From Phytophthora quininea (lineage: Eukaryota > Oomycota > Peronosporomycetes > Peronosporales > Peronosporaceae): a stretch of DNA of 64,000 nucleotides. Shown piece after piece: positions 33,813 through 43,291 of the stretch (position 1 is the stretch's first letter; each line of letters starts with the position of its first letter). The notes under the pieces are model-generated. The model was not told the DNA's origin. It searched no databases and worked only from the letters and a program-made list of their open reading frames with translations. A program made the translations under genes and the position numbers. Location: the NCBI GenBank assembly GCA_011947345.1, contig JAAVTG010000581.1:682001-746000 (forward strand), read 5' to 3'.

Positions 33813-34771
33813 AGGGTCGGTGCCTATTGCCTGGTTGTTTGTGTGGACAGGGGTGACGGTCCGTCGCAAGACTCGGGGAACCTCCCCAGCGGAAGCGATC
33901 GCCCTCACGGGCAGCTCCAGCGAGGAGACGGAGACGGAGGATGAGGACAAGTTTGGCGGCTGGAGATCGTCGAGCACATGCATGCAGGTCGGTGGCAGGG
34001 ACGTACAGAGTGACGACCCGAATGTCTGGAGTTACCGGCTAGTGCCGTTGAAGATGGATATGGATGCCCCTGAAGATCGCCACGGGAGGGGTGACTTGGC
34101 GGCGAAGGTCGGTAAGTGGCGGACAGCAGGATAGGCGACGTGCTCGGAGCACGCAAGCAGTCGAAGAGCAGCGGCGAGAGGACAGGCGACGAAGTGAGTG
34201 CTGGGCAGCGTAAGGCGCAGCCGAAGACCGAGGGGGAAGCGTAGCGGATAGTTGGCTGGAAGCGAGCGGTGAGCCGCTGAAGGCTCAGTCTCACATTTGC
34301 CAGGAAGTCGACTGGTCGGTGGTACAGAGGCTAAATAAAGAGTAGGCAAGGTGCTGTGGCCACGGAAGGCTAGCCTTGTCGGGAAGAGTCTGGTATTGTT
34401 CAGTGAGTTGGGTTCTGCGGCTGCAATCAGTGCCGGCCCGAGAAGACGAAAGAGAGAGCGTAAGGTGGACGTACTGCGGCTGTAAACAGGTGCCAGCGTC
34501 CAGGTCCGAAGAGGTACCGCGGCTGCAACCAGTGCCGGCCTCTGAGGGGCAAGTATAGGTACTGCGGCTGCAATCAGTGCCGGCCCTAGAAGACAACCCG
34601 AAGGTGTACTGCGGCTGCAAACAGTGCCGGCGCCGGAGGGAGGTGCTTAAGCATCAGGTGAGACGCCTCAGGTAGTGACTCGACTGGGACGCTGGTCTGG
34701 GGCACCCTTGTGGATATTGCCTGACGGCTGGGTGCCGCCAGTTAGTGGGAATGGTCGAGCAAGCGCCGACA
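33813..34771 (+). repeat. 3' LTR of Ty3/Gypsy element
   Basis: Near-identical to the 5' LTR and carries the same five-copy internal minisatellite. High LTR identity indicates a recent insertion. The coding frameshifts in the same element therefore must be equally recent or consensus errors. Confidence 0.9.
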
Positions 34772-34936
34772 TTTGGAATGGAGACACCATCAGGTAAGGT
34801 TGGGAGGGCACCAATACGCCTCATCGGTGCAGATGCAACATGGAAGACGGACCAAGTTCGGTTCACGATAGTGGACGATGCCGATGTAAGATCATTTTAA
34901 AACGCAAGCAAGTTTATAAAGCGAAACCCTAGACAT

Positions 34937-37042
34937 TTACACTTTGCTCTGCACCGAGAGTCTGGACGTGGACGATGGAGAGGTGTTGCCCGAAGGCGGC
35001 AAGTCCCGCAGCATGCGAACAGCGTCTTCCACCGAGATGCTGGGGTCGTGGGCCAGGATGCGCTTGATGATGTTGGTCGCTGCGATGATATCGTGCAGCC
35101 GAGACTTGGCGTTGGAAATTGCAAAGCGGATCTTGCGCACCGCCAGCTTCTCTTGCGTGTCCGACAGCACTTGGATCGTAGTGGCGTCCAAGTCGTTCAT
35201 GTTCCGCATGTCGAGCACCACACCGCGAGTGGTGATTCCAAGTGCATCGAGTCGAACCATCTCCCGCTCGATGAACTGAGCCACGCGCTCGCAATTGGCG
35301 AAGTACAGCGAGCTCTCCACACGAACGACAATCACGTCGCCTAAGTTGTGCGCCTCCGAGAAGAGCTCGCGGTCGACGAGGCAGCCGTTGTCTAGCTCGC
35401 CCAGAATCACCACGGGCGAGGTCTTGGTCTTCCACATGAGCGCTAGCACAGAGCAGATGATGGACGCGATCAGGCCGTCGAGCACACCCAAGCCCAGGGT
35501 CAAGATGAAGGACGCGACCCAGACGACGAACTCGTCGCGCTTGACTCGGTAGAGCCACTTGGCCTCCTTGAACTCCACCAAGGACCAGCCAGCCACGATG
35601 ATGATCGACGCCAACGTCGCACTGGGCAAGTAGTACATGGCACCCGTGAGCGTGTACAGCGCCAAGATGACGATCAACGTCGTGAAGATCGAGGCCAGTT
35701 GGGTGTGCGCGTTCAGCAGGTTGACAGCAGTTCGGGACATACCGCCCGTGGGGGCATGGCCTGGAAGAAACCAGCGACGACACTCGCCATGCCGAGGCCC
35801 GTCAGTTCCTGGCTCGTATTGATGTCTTCGCCTCTCTGGATAGCCAGACGCTTGGCCATAGCGATACTGGACAAGAACACGACCACCACCACCTCCACTG
35901 AGTTGTACAAGATTGTTCCGAAGCGGTCACCGGCGATGAGACCGTCGTCGAAACCATACCAGGGTACCTTCGGGTCGGGGAATCCGCTCGGGATTGTACC
36001 GGTCAGCTTCAAATGCTTCGAACCGAGCACCCAACCGATAATGCCGCCGACAATGCAGACCACCAACGGACCTAGATCGCAGACTGTGCGCACCAAGAAG
36101 ATGGCGATGAGTTGAGCTTGAGACTTTGGGGGCCTCGATCGGCTTGTCCACTGCCTCCTCCGGGGCGATTTGGTCGCCGCGACGTTGACGGGCCGAGTTC
36201 ATACTCACGTACTGCTGGTCCGTTAGCGAGAAGCCGTGGCTGTGGGAGACCTCAGCATTGTTCTGGACCGGGGTCAGGATCTCCACTTCCTCCGGCTTGT
36301 GCGGCTCGTCCTTGGCCGTCTTCTCGCTCTCAAAGAGCTGCATCAGCACTGGAGAAGGGAAGTACTTATTCTTAAAGATCTTGACGGCGAACAAGTACAC
36401 GATCGAGATGGCAGCGACTGCGAACGCCGTGAGGTTGGTCTCGCCAATGTGGTTAAAAATCTGGTACACCGTCTGCGGTGGGTAGTCCTGCGAGTCAAAT
36501 TTGATGCCTAAAGCGTTCTGGAACTGCGACAACATGATCAAGAGGCCGCCGGCCGACACGAAGCCGCCCATGACCGGCCGCGAGAAGAAGTCGGCGAGCT
36601 GGCTCAAGTTGAGAATGCGCACGATCAGCAGGATGCAGCCGCTCATGAAGGCCATGAAGACGCCCGTGGCGACGCGCTCGTCCTGGTCGTCGATATTGTC
36701 CAGGATGGTGCCGACCAAAAGAGACACCTCGGAGCCGCTCGACACAGACAGCACCGTGCTGGACCCGAAGATGGCATAAACCAGCGGGGCCGTGGCCGCC
36801 GTATACAATCCGTGGTGGGCCGGCACGTTCATGATCTTGGACAGCGACACCTCCTGCGGGATGAGCATCATGGCGACGGTGATGCCGGCCACGATGTCGA
36901 ACTTGAGGTCCTTGGCCACGTTGTAGTGCGGCAGCCAGCGGAAGATCGGCGCGTAGTGCTGCACGTGCTGCGTCCACGTCTTCTTCGGCAGCGCGAAGCG
37001 GTCGTCGATCGGGTGGCCCATGAGCCGGTTGATGCACGACAT
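34937..37042 (-). CDS. SulP/SLC26 anion transporter copy 2
   Basis: From ATG 37042: LPHYNVAKDLKFDIVAGITV, the SulP signature (IPQEVSLSKIMNVPAHHGLY), LADFFSRPVMGGFVSAGG, then a short acidic linker. Later come the second membrane block (GFPDPKVPWYGFDDGLIAG, AMAKRLAIQRGEDINTSQEL) and a C-terminal STAS domain (VESSLYFANCERVAQFIE; VVLDMRNMNDLDATTIQV). Two single-base losses in C runs, near 36130 and near 35750, break a frame of about 700 residues. The linker is far shorter than in copy 1. An MscL gene lies about 0.9 kb upstream on the same strand. Likely plasma-membrane anion transport. Confidence 0.9.
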
Positions 37043-37945
37043 GCTAAAGGCTGCGTCGGACCCGGGCAAAAGCAAGAATGAGCCGGTCGCGCTTTCGCTA
37101 GCCGCCTCGAACCTCAGGAAAGACTAAGCATGTTGTGTGACACGCAACGCACGAGGGATCCAGGGCAGTCACAGTCCAATGGTGGCGGTGGATCAAAGCT
37201 ACTCGACACGGTGGGATGGCATTGCTGATCGCCTGCCGGTCGAGGCAGGAGGCAGGAGCGCACGCAGCCGAGGGGCAAATCATGTGAGTCAGACCGGAGC
37301 GTTTGCTCCTCCATGGAGTTCGTTCTCGAAGTTGCCTTTGTCAAAGGACCGTCTCAACTGCAAAACGGTCATTTTCAACGCCGGAACGCCGCGAAAACCT
37401 TGTCGACGGTGCTGCGCGCTGCGATTAGATACTTGTTGCTGCAAGGGCAACTTTGCGGAGACCGCGAAAGGAGTCAATTTGGTAGAGGTCAGCGCTTGCC
37501 AAGTGTCTTGTCAATGCAGCTCCGCTCAACGACCGTGTCGGTTGCTTCGCTTCTCCTCGCGGGATTAGAAAGATGGCCACGCACGGCTCCTGTAGCATCG
37601 ACGGGCCTCAAACAATCGAGCAATCCGTGCGCTTCATGTCATGTCTGATATGATGTTCGGCTTCCACGGACAAGATGTCGACGACGTGGCAGTCAAACGA
37701 GGAAGGCTGCTTTTTCGGATCACGTGAAGGTTTCCTGAATTTTAGGCTAAGTATAGTCAGTAGGAGGGAGGCTGAGCGATCAGTCGAGCTCAGTTTCTCT
37801 TCTTCTCTGCTTCTCAACCCGCCACTCCACTCCCGAGAAGCCCAAAATCAACCTCATTTTGCCCCACATGATCGCGATCCATGAAAATCGACGCTGGGGC
37901 AAAAGTATTTGTTGATGACAAGGGTATCTTTCTGCTGCCTCTTCT
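37043..37945. other. Intergenic region between SulP copy 2 and MscL copy 2
   Basis: About 0.9 kb with several short open frames on both strands. None shows a conserved motif or plausible splice pattern. It should include the promoter of SulP copy 2 and the 3' end of MscL copy 2. Confidence 0.5.
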
Positions 37946-38727
37946 TCAGCCGCCGTTGGCGGTGATCGTGCTGCTGATGTCGGAGCCGCAGTCCTTGCAG
38001 CGCGTGGCGGCCCCTTTCACAAACTCCTTGCAGTAGGGACACTGCTTCTTGACGCCCACCTTGAGCTTGAAGAAGAATTCCAAAGCTGGACGACAACAGA
38101 CGCACCATTAGAACGAGCTAACCTCTAGTGACAGCAACACAGCAAATACTTTGCACTACCTTGCTTGACGGCAAAGAACAGGAAGAGCGCGTTAATGACA
38201 AAGTTCATGACGTTCTCTAGGAAGAGCCCGTAGTTCATGGTCACCGCGCCAGCGTCTCGAGCTGTAGCGACGGTATTTTATCAGTTAGATGGCGGCGACG
38301 AAGCATTCAATACAATACAGAACGCGCACCTTCCTTCCACGTCTCCCACGTGGCGTCGGAGCATCCGGGGTCTTCGATGGGCAACGCATGACCCAGTAGT
38401 GGTTGGCGATGCCTCGCGCTACTTGTCATGTAAGCAGATTAGCTGCGGTCAATGAATTCCGTCGGTGCAATCGACTTTACCCGTGAACAAGCTGATGATC
38501 GGCGAGAGGATGTCGACGACCAACGAGTTGAGGATGGCGGAGAAGGACGCGCCCAGGATGAGACCCACCGCCATGTTGAGCATGTTGCCCTGCTGGATAA
38601 AGTCCTGGAAGTCATGGAGCAGCGCCCTGGGCGTCACGAGGTCGAGGTTGGCGAGCTCCTGCACGCGTCCGAGCAGCGACGTGTTCTCGGGAGGTGGCGG
38701 CGGCGCAGCGAACGGATTCCACCCCAT
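37946..38727 (-). CDS. mscL: MscL copy 2 with C-terminal zinc-ribbon-like tail
   Basis: Four exons: 38727-38481, 38421-38330, 38261-38160, 38085-37946. S1/TM1: FIQQGNMLNMAVGLILGASF, DILSPIISLFTG. Exon 2 carries the loop and exon 3 TM2 (NYGLFLENVMNFVINALFLF). Exon 4 ends LEFFFKLKVGVKKQ followed by CPYCKEFVKGAATRCKDCGS, a C-x2-C...C-x2-C zinc-ribbon-like motif absent from copy 1 and from bacterial MscL. Exon lengths sum to one base short of a multiple of three, and the homology frame changes in exon 2 near 38362. That is one missing base, real or a consensus error. MscL releases osmolytes under membrane tension. It diverges from the SulP copy 3 gene. Confidence 0.85.
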
Positions 38728-39354
38728 GGCAGCAGAGACCTCGACACGGAGAATAGGAGAGAGTGCGGCGTCGTTACGGAGCGAGGCGGTGAACGGCAGA
38801 GAATATCATGCCTGCTGGCAAATGTTTCATGTCCGCAGCAGGGTTGACTGTGCGTCTAGTGCGCCCTTCAAGCATCGAAAATGATAACGCTGCCGTGAGT
38901 GTGCCGAGGCTGGATGTGAAGGCCGATTCCGACCCGACAGGCGCGTCCAACACTCTTCAGGAATGCAGGATGACCACACCGAAGATGACTGTTGCCAACG
39001 GAATCTCTCGCGATTCCCTCTGCAAGTGCTCATCGGGACCAGCTCGCCATGAGAAGCGCTTTTTAAGCAAATTGACATTCTGCGCGACGCGAACGAATGG
39101 CGGACGACCGTTTTCCGGCGATCGTCGAGTTGAAGCGGGTCAATGTCCCGCGCCGTTCCTATCAGTACATGAATTCCCATCACACAGTATCAGCGATCGT
39201 AGTTTGTATGTATTGAATACTAGTTTATGAGAGTATATCGCACTATGTACTGGATTAAGGAGATTTCGTCCCAATTCAGTGTCGTTTAACCGTTCCCTGT
39301 GTGCAACATCAGTCTCCATTTTGCAGTGCACAGATTTAACCGCTTCGCGTCACC
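38728..39354. other. Divergent promoter region between MscL copy 2 and SulP copy 3
   Basis: 627 bp between two ATGs facing away from each other, with no credible ORF. It contains the Inr/FPR-like site annotated separately. Confidence 0.55.
39309..39322 (+). promoter_or_regulatory. Oomycete Inr plus FPR-like core promoter of SulP copy 3
   Basis: tcagtctccatttt fits the oomycete initiator (TCA-Y-T-Y-Y type) followed by the flanking promoter region (CAWTTT type) known from Phytophthora genes. It lies 32 bp before ATG 39355, a normal short oomycete leader. Confidence 0.55.
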
Positions 39355-41454
39355 ATGGTTGGCAGCCACGCTGGAGACCACCAGGCCGGCGACATCGAGC
39401 ACGGTCTCACGCCTCGCCTCAGCGGCGCGTCCTCCTGCTCCATCTACTTCCCCGGCACTCAGCAGGAAGACCACAAGGTGTCCTACACAGCGCTGGTCAG
39501 CGAAGGCAGCAAGTCCGTCAAGGACCATTTAAACGAGAGTGTTGGCCACGGTGTCCGTCGAATTGTACGTACTGTGCGCCGATATGCACGCGCGCCTCAG
39601 TTTTCGACCGCCGGAATGACCACCAAAGTCCAGCGGGACGTCAAGGACTCGACGCGTTTCTACTGGCAGAACCTGCTCATCTTTCAGAAGGAAATGCTCT
39701 GCGGCGTGGCGGCCATGCTGCTCATGATCCCTGAGACCGTGGCCTTCAGCTACGCCGCCAATCTGGACCCCATCAACGGTCTCTACGCCACTGGCTTCCT
39801 CGGCCTCGCAGTGAGTCTCTTTGGAGGCGTCCCAGCCACGGTCGCCGGTGCTGCAGGAGCTGTGGCCATGGTCATGCCTGCCATCACTAGCGGCACGGGG
39901 AGTCTGTCCTACTTAACCTATGAGGAGCGTCTGCAGCACTTGTTCGTGGCCGTCACCATTGCGGGCATACTGGAGCTGCTGTTTGGCGTGCTGGGCCTGT
40001 CGAAACTCTTCTCGATGATCCCTCGCACCGCGCACATTGGGTTCTTGAACGGCCTGGCGTTGATGATGTTTATCTCGCAGAAGACGACCATCGAAGTGTG
40101 CAAGAACGACACGATGCGGTTCGGCGAGTGCGAGATCGCCGGTGACCTCAAGTGGATGAGTGCGTCGTCGCCGACGACGTGGGTCACGATCGCGCTGATC
40201 CTCGTGACGATGGCCATCATGCACTACTTCCCTAAAACGCCGTACGTCGGACATTTGGTCCCTCCCACGCTAGTTGCAGCGCTGGTCGGCGTTGGCTTTG
40301 AGTTTGGTATCAACCGACCGCTGCTCGGCTACGACGTGCGTACTATCGGCGATACGTCTCCGTTAAACGGTGGCTTGCCTACGTTTGCCATCCCGAAGTT
40401 TGGCGACGTGCAGGACTGGGGCGTTGTGCTGTCCACGGCTGCGAGTATTATGGCTGTAGGGCTCTTTGAATCGCTCATGACGTTGCAATCTGTCGTCGAC
40501 TTGAAAAAGGAGCAGCTTTCTCAGACAGCTACGAAGAAGGAGTGCATCGCACAGGGCATTGGCAACATTTTGTGCGGATTCTTCTCCGGCATGGGAGGCT
40601 GCTCCATGATCGCTCAGTCCAACGGGAACATCTTGAATGGCGCGCGTCACCGACTGTCGTCGTTCATGGGAGGCCTTTGCACGTTCTTAGTAGTGTTCTT
40701 CGCTAGCTCGGTGATCGAGAAGGTCCCGGTGGCGTGCCTCACGGGCATCCTCTTCGTGATCGTCATCCACACCTTCTACTGGCCGTCGCTCAAGCTTATC
40801 TTCGTGGTGAAGATCACGGACGCGATCACGATCGTTCTCGTGACGGCCCTCGCTGCAGCCACCAACCTCGCCATTGCCGTCATCGTTGGCGTCATTTGGC
40901 AAGCGCTTGTGAACGGATGGCAGAGTGGCCACTTGCTCACGTTCCGCACCAAAAACGAGGTCGTCCCCGTAGTGGACCACGGCGATCGCGCAGCCACTAC
41001 CGATCTCCTAACAAACCACGAAGAAGCTAAGGTTTACTACGTCAAGGGTCAACTGCTCTTCTCGTCCGTCGCTTCCTTCCGCGAGTTCTTTGACGTCGTC
41101 CACGACCCTCAAGTTGTTATCTTGGATCTGCGCGACTGCGTATTTGCCGATTTCTCGGCTGCTGCTGCGTTGCACGAAGCTGTCGTGCGCTACCGCGACG
41201 TCGGCAAAACACTTGTTGCAAGGAACCTGGGACCACAGTCGCTCGATATGCTGCATCACGACTTTGGCTGGGAAGCTGTCGACTACATTCAAGTGGCCAC
41301 TCCGGCCACTATGATGAATGGCGACGACCCTATTCAGCAAACCAAAGAGCGCGTGACCAGTTACTCTCACGCCTCCCAGGGATCCCTGCACCAACTGAAC
41401 ATCCCGTCACCGTGCGAGCTTTCAGCACCGTACCGCTCTGCTCCTGGACCGTAA
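39355..41454 (+). CDS. SulP/SLC26 anion transporter copy 3 (bacterial-like subtype, intact)
   Basis: An uninterrupted, intronless 699-codon frame. A cytosolic N-terminus of about 110 residues precedes the SulP core: IPETVAFSYAANLDPINGLY, VAGAAGAVAMVMP, SMIPRTAHIGFLNGLALMMF, and GIGNILCGFFSGMGGCSMIA. The STAS domain is at about residues 560-660 (YYVKGQLLFSSVASFREFF; VILDLRDCVFADFSAAAALH). The core resembles bacterial SulP/BicA-type proteins more than copies 1, 2 and 4, which share a different eukaryote-typical arrangement (VKRDEF...V.WVASFV, FANCE in STAS). Possible ancient transfer is inference. It shares a 627 bp divergent promoter with MscL copy 2. Confidence 0.95.
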   Translation: MVGSHAGDHQAGDIEHGLTPRLSGASSCSIYFPGTQQEDHKVSYTALVSEGSKSVKDHLNESVGHGVRRIVRTVRRYARAPQFSTAGMTTKVQRDVKDSTRFYWQNLLIFQKEMLCGVAAMLLMIPETVAFSYAANLDPINGLYATGFLGLAVSLFGGVPATVAGAAGAVAMVMPAITSGTGSLSYLTYEERLQHLFVAVTIAGILELLFGVLGLSKLFSMIPRTAHIGFLNGLALMMFISQKTTIEVCKNDTMRFGECEIAGDLKWMSASSPTTWVTIALILVTMAIMHYFPKTPYVGHLVPPTLVAALVGVGFEFGINRPLLGYDVRTIGDTSPLNGGLPTFAIPKFGDVQDWGVVLSTAASIMAVGLFESLMTLQSVVDLKKEQLSQTATKKECIAQGIGNILCGFFSGMGGCSMIAQSNGNILNGARHRLSSFMGGLCTFLVVFFASSVIEKVPVACLTGILFVIVIHTFYWPSLKLIFVVKITDAITIVLVTALAAATNLAIAVIVGVIWQALVNGWQSGHLLTFRTKNEVVPVVDHGDRAATTDLLTNHEEAKVYYVKGQLLFSSVASFREFFDVVHDPQVVILDLRDCVFADFSAAAALHEAVVRYRDVGKTLVARNLGPQSLDMLHHDFGWEAVDYIQVATPATMMNGDDPIQQTKERVTSYSHASQGSLHQLNIPSPCELSAPYRSAPGP

Positions 41455-41739
41455 AGTCTTTATAATATTGAGAAGTGAAGTCGACGCGTGAGAGTATCAA
41501 GCTCTCGTCCCCAAACCAAGATTGCTGGATATCGAAGCCAAAAAGTTCCAACCGAGTTTTCTGATGTTTCGATGGCATGGATTGCTCGGCCCAAAGCGCA
41601 CTCAATCAATCAGCTCGAAAATTCGGGCTAGCATATCCTGTAGGTGATATGGACAGCTTCGTCAAAATATACACACCTCGCACTTCTCGTACCTGTAGTT
41701 TTGAAAAGATTTCGTTAGTGAAGTGTACCAATGAAGACT

Positions 41740-43181
41740 CTACATGGCAAGCAGTAAGTCGCAGATTCTCTTGCGCAAATACCGCTTGGCTTTCTGGCAA
41801 CTCCAGCCCGAGGAAGCAGTCCGAAGCGCCTCCTTCAGGATGTCGATCGGCCAGTCGCCCCGCTCGTTTATCGTCTCCAGAACCTACTTCTTCTCATACC
41901 GAGCCGCACTCACAAAGGCCCGCTGCTTCACTTCGTGCGGAATCGACTCTTCAAGAGATAAGAAGTCGAGAACGCCACGATTGTTGCCTTCAGCAGCAGT
42001 GTGAAATGCATGTAAGAGTGCTGCTTGGGACAAATCGTACTCAACAAAATATTTCTTCACCAGATTGATATCGCCCTGTTTAGCGAGCGTGCTCGCGGAA
42101 ATCAACTCGGTGTCCAGGAAGAACTTTACGAGTTCGAGTTCGTTGCACCTGCAAGCTTTAACAAAACCGTCGCACACCACCTCGGGGTCATTATGCCCTT
42201 GTTCATAGAGGAGCTCGACTGCATGTCGAAAAACGACCACGTCCAGGAACAGTTTATCTCGTCCATCGCGTTTCGGATACAGCTCACTGACCCTTGCAAT
42301 TAGTGAAAGCTTTTTCATTTCCAGCGCTTTCACGAACGCGTCGCGCAAATCATACCTAAAAGTTTTCTCGTTAACGATAAAATCCACGATGTCGTCGTGT
42401 TCTGCTGTGATCGCGCGAGTAAGCGCATCCGGCTTTCCTCCGTACGTCCGTGAGTAATCTCCTTCAACTGGTTGCTCCACCAGAAACTTGACAATGGCAA
42501 GGTGTCCTTCCGTCGCTACCTCACTCAGAGCATCACGCTATCCCTCGTACTTGTTGTAGTCTTCATTGACATCATCAGCACTCATAATGACTGGCAGCAC
42601 CACCTTCACGACTTCAAGATGTCCGTTCTTAGTTGCTCCGACGATCATACTCTTCAAGCTTAGTAATGCGCCACCTTTCATTCAATCAACGCTGCGCTCC
42701 TCTGGAGAGGCCAGGAGATACTCTACTACTTTGACACGTCCATCGCATGCAGCAGCGAGCGCCGCCTTCTTGGTCATCGTCCACATCCAGTAGCTCAAAT
42801 CTCCTTCGTCGTCAGAATGGTACGCATACTCCGTCAACACTTCCACAGCATTCAGGTGGCCGTGAGTGGCAGCAGCCAACATCGCTGCTTCGGATTCTTC
42901 ACAGTCGAATCGAGCGATCCAGAGTCGTTGAGATCCACTGATCGTCTCCAATTGTGGCAGCTTCAACGAGAGCGTCTTCCCAGGTCATCGATAAGAAATC
43001 AATTTGTTTTGGTATGTGCGGCAGTGTCAGGATCTTGACGGGAAATTGGACGCCCCCGAGTCGTTGGAAGGCATCTGTCGGAAGCGGTGGAGTCTCTTCT
43101 TGCGTTCTGCTGTGCCGCACAGCCTGTGCGAGATCGCTTGACGCTGTCGGGATAGACGTCCTCCCGGCTGGAATGCTTCAT
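41740..43181 (-). pseudogene. Ankyrin-repeat protein, copy A (inverted pair)
   Basis: Ankyrin-like helices recur (AAATHGHLNAVEVLTEYAY, AACDGRVKVVEYLLASPEE, TKNGHLEVVKVVLPV, ATEGHLDIVKFLVE on the partner copy). From ATG 43181 the frame is broken near 43110 and 42960, stopped in frame by TGA at 42682-42684, shifted again near 42500, and stopped by TAG at 41884-41886. Recognisable protein continues to a last stop at 41740-41742. Copy B shares both in-frame stops. Ankyrin repeats mediate protein contacts; no other domain is seen. This is best called a dead gene. Confidence 0.75.
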
Positions 43182-43262
43182 ATTCCAACAAGATTTGAAT
43201 TTGCGCGGGAAAATGAGCTCAACTTGATCGAGATGGTTGTATACTTAATCGAAACAACTTCA
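41742..43262. repeat. Left arm of 1.5 kb inverted duplication (ankyrin pseudogene)
   Basis: Reverse complement of 48638-50156 with only scattered differences. Homology ends at the terminal stop on one side and about 80 bp upstream of the ATG on the other. The enclosed 5.4 kb holds the MULE/SWIM gene and two acyltransferases. Confidence 0.9.
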
Positions 43263-43291
43263 ACTTGGACTTCAAAAGTGCTGCTGCAGCG

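Noticed and set aside
34929..35783. A 284-codon minus-strand frame overlapping SulP copy 2
   Set aside because: His/Arg-rich composition in a frame offset from the STAS domain, so it is a shadow.
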